Shown here: positions 4,754 to 5,750 of the stretch, piece after piece
How positions within the stretch are numbered: position 1 is the stretch's first letter
How the letters are laid out: each line of letters opens with the position of its first letter
Assembly: GCA_023249795.1 (NCBI GenBank)
Contig: JAHFBU010000123.1
Coordinates: forward strand, 1 to 5,750
Direction: 5' to 3'
Length of the DNA stretch: 5,750 bases
DNA from: Syntrophaceae bacterium
GTDB taxonomy: Bacteria > Desulfobacterota > Syntrophia > Syntrophales > UBA5619
The notes under the pieces: model-generated
What the model saw: the letters and a program-made list of their open reading frames with translations, nothing else
Database searches by the model: none
What the model was told of the DNA's origin: nothing
Position numbers and translations under genes: made by a program

Positions 4754-5750
4754 AGCTTCTCCGAATGCCGCCTTCTTCGAAAGGACCGGTACGCACCGCT
4801 GGGTCGTCGCGGAGTGGATGATGTCCACCGATCACAAGCGTATCGGCGTCATGTATCTGGTGGCGATTCTCAGCTTCTTCTGCGTGGGCGTCGTGCTGGG
4901 CTTCATGATCCGCCTCAGTCTGCTCTCTCCGGGATGGCTTGTAAACCAGCAGACCTATAACGAACTTTTTACACTCCACGGCATTATTCAGATATTTCTC
5001 TTTATCATTCCCGGAATCCCGGTCGCCTTCGGGAACATCTTCCTGCCCATCATGATCGGAGCGCAGGATGTGGCTTTTCCGAAGATCAACCGTTTGTCCT
5101 GGTGGCTTTACGTAAGCGGGGCGGCCGTTATCTTCCTCGCCCTCTTCCTGCATGGCCTCCCCCCCGACACCGGCTGGACTTTTTACGCCCCCTATAGCAT
5201 TCGGACGTCGGCCAACATCTCGACGGCGGTTCTCGGGGTTTTTCTCCTGGGTTTTTCGTCCATTCTGACGGGTCTGAACTTCGTCGTGACCATTCACCGG
5301 ATGCGGGCGCCGGGGATGCGGTGGTTTCGAATGCCAGCGTTTCCCTGGACGCTCTATGCAACAGGCTGGGTGCAGATGCTCGCCACACCCGTTTTGGCGA
5401 TCACCCTTCTCTTCATTGTCCTGGGACGGTTCTTCGGTGTCGGTTTTTTTGACCCCGCCAAGGGAGGGGATCCGATCCTTTACCAACATCTCTTCTGGAT
5501 GTATTCCCACCCCGCCGTCTACATCATGGTCCTGCCGGCCATGGGAATCATCAGCGAAATCATCCCCGTCTTTTCGCAAAGAAGCCTGTTCGGCTACGTC
5601 GCCATCTGCATCTCGGCGCTGGGAATCGCCATCGTCGGCTATGCCGTCTGGGGCCACCACATGTTCACCAGCGGGATGAGCGACACGGCCCGGGTGATCT
5701 TCTCCTTCGTCTCCTTCCTTGTCGCCGTGCCGAGCGGCGTGAAGATCTTC
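4737..5750 (+). CDS. ctaD: Haem-copper (cytochrome c) oxidase subunit I, A2-type, N-terminal part (3' end outside window)
   Basis: The first 338 residues of subunit I, which houses the low-spin haem and the haem-CuB oxygen-reducing centre and pumps protons. The frame runs off the window. The start ATG at 4737 overlaps the SCO gene by 17 bases, with AAGGGG 8 bases upstream. MMSTDHKRIGVMY (28-40) is the usual N-terminal block. H81 in LHGIIQIF is the low-spin haem ligand. GAQDVAFPKIN gives D111, the D-channel entrance. YSHPAVY (256-262) gives CuB ligand H258 and cross-linked Y262; the Glu after HP is Ala260, and the preceding YS marks an A2-type oxidase. WGHHMF (305-310) gives CuB ligands H307 and H308. 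VPSGVKIF (331-338) gives the K-channel pair S333 and K336. The haem type and whether subunit II carries its own cytochrome c domain cannot be seen. Confidence 0.95.
   Translation, partial: MISNGEASPNAAFFERTGTHRWVVAEWMMSTDHKRIGVMYLVAILSFFCVGVVLGFMIRLSLLSPGWLVNQQTYNELFTLHGIIQIFLFIIPGIPVAFGNIFLPIMIGAQDVAFPKINRLSWWLYVSGAAVIFLALFLHGLPPDTGWTFYAPYSIRTSANISTAVLGVFLLGFSSILTGLNFVVTIHRMRAPGMRWFRMPAFPWTLYATGWVQMLATPVLAITLLFIVLGRFFGVGFFDPAKGGDPILYQHLFWMYSHPAVYIMVLPAMGIISEIIPVFSQRSLFGYVAICISALGIAIVGYAVWGHHMFTSGMSDTARVIFSFVSFLVAVPSGVKIF

Noticed and set aside
3782..4828. Long antisense open frame of 348 codons opposite the SCO gene
   Set aside because: It is a shadow of a well-supported gene in GC-rich DNA. 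Its translation is highly charged and low in recognisable motifs.
4689..5660. Long antisense open frame of 323 codons opposite oxidase subunit I
   Set aside because: It has a shadow composition (rich in D, E, R, G and H) and the opposite strand clearly encodes conserved oxidase motifs.

Overview
The window is part of an aerobic respiratory chain locus from a GC-rich, Gram-negative bacterium. The Gram-negative assignment is inferred from the Tat-type Rieske protein, the periplasmic haem-c domains and the SCO protein. The lineage cannot be fixed from the sequence; a Desulfobacterota-, Nitrospirota- or NC10-like facultative aerobe would fit, but this is inference. Both ends cut through genes.

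Layout. Positions 1-603 (+) hold the C-terminal 200 residues of CydB, a cytochrome bd quinol oxidase subunit. Positions 728-1114 (-) hold a small four-helix DoxX-family membrane protein, convergent with cydB. Its promoter is well formed and carries an inverted repeat. Its stop codon lies inside a 12-bp interrupted hairpin. The 309-bp gap 1115-1423 separates doxX from a tightly packed rightward operon. That operon reads: Rieske [2Fe-2S] protein (1424-1957), a very large cytochrome b polypeptide fused to two haem-c domains and a final membrane anchor (1968-3914), a membrane-anchored SCO/SenC copper chaperone (3911-4753), and the first 338 residues of haem-copper oxidase subunit I (4737-5750, running off the end).

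How the parts work together (inference from families). The Rieske protein and the b-type core would oxidise quinol. Electrons would pass through the two tethered haem-c domains towards the CuA subunit of a cytochrome oxidase, presumably encoded just beyond the window. SCO would supply copper for CuA. Genes in the operon are separated by 10 nt or overlap by 4 and 17 nt, so the quinol-cytochrome c reductase and the terminal oxidase look co-expressed and may form a supercomplex. The adjacent bd oxidase offers a second, quinol-direct route to oxygen.

Most notable points: the cytochrome b-IV-c-c-TM fusion; the PEWN variant of the Qo-site PEWY motif; b6-like haem ligand spacing without the cysteine that binds haem ci; and a YSHPAVY motif marking an A2-type oxidase that lacks the usual helix VI glutamate. 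I saw no RNA genes, CRISPR arrays or insertion sequences.
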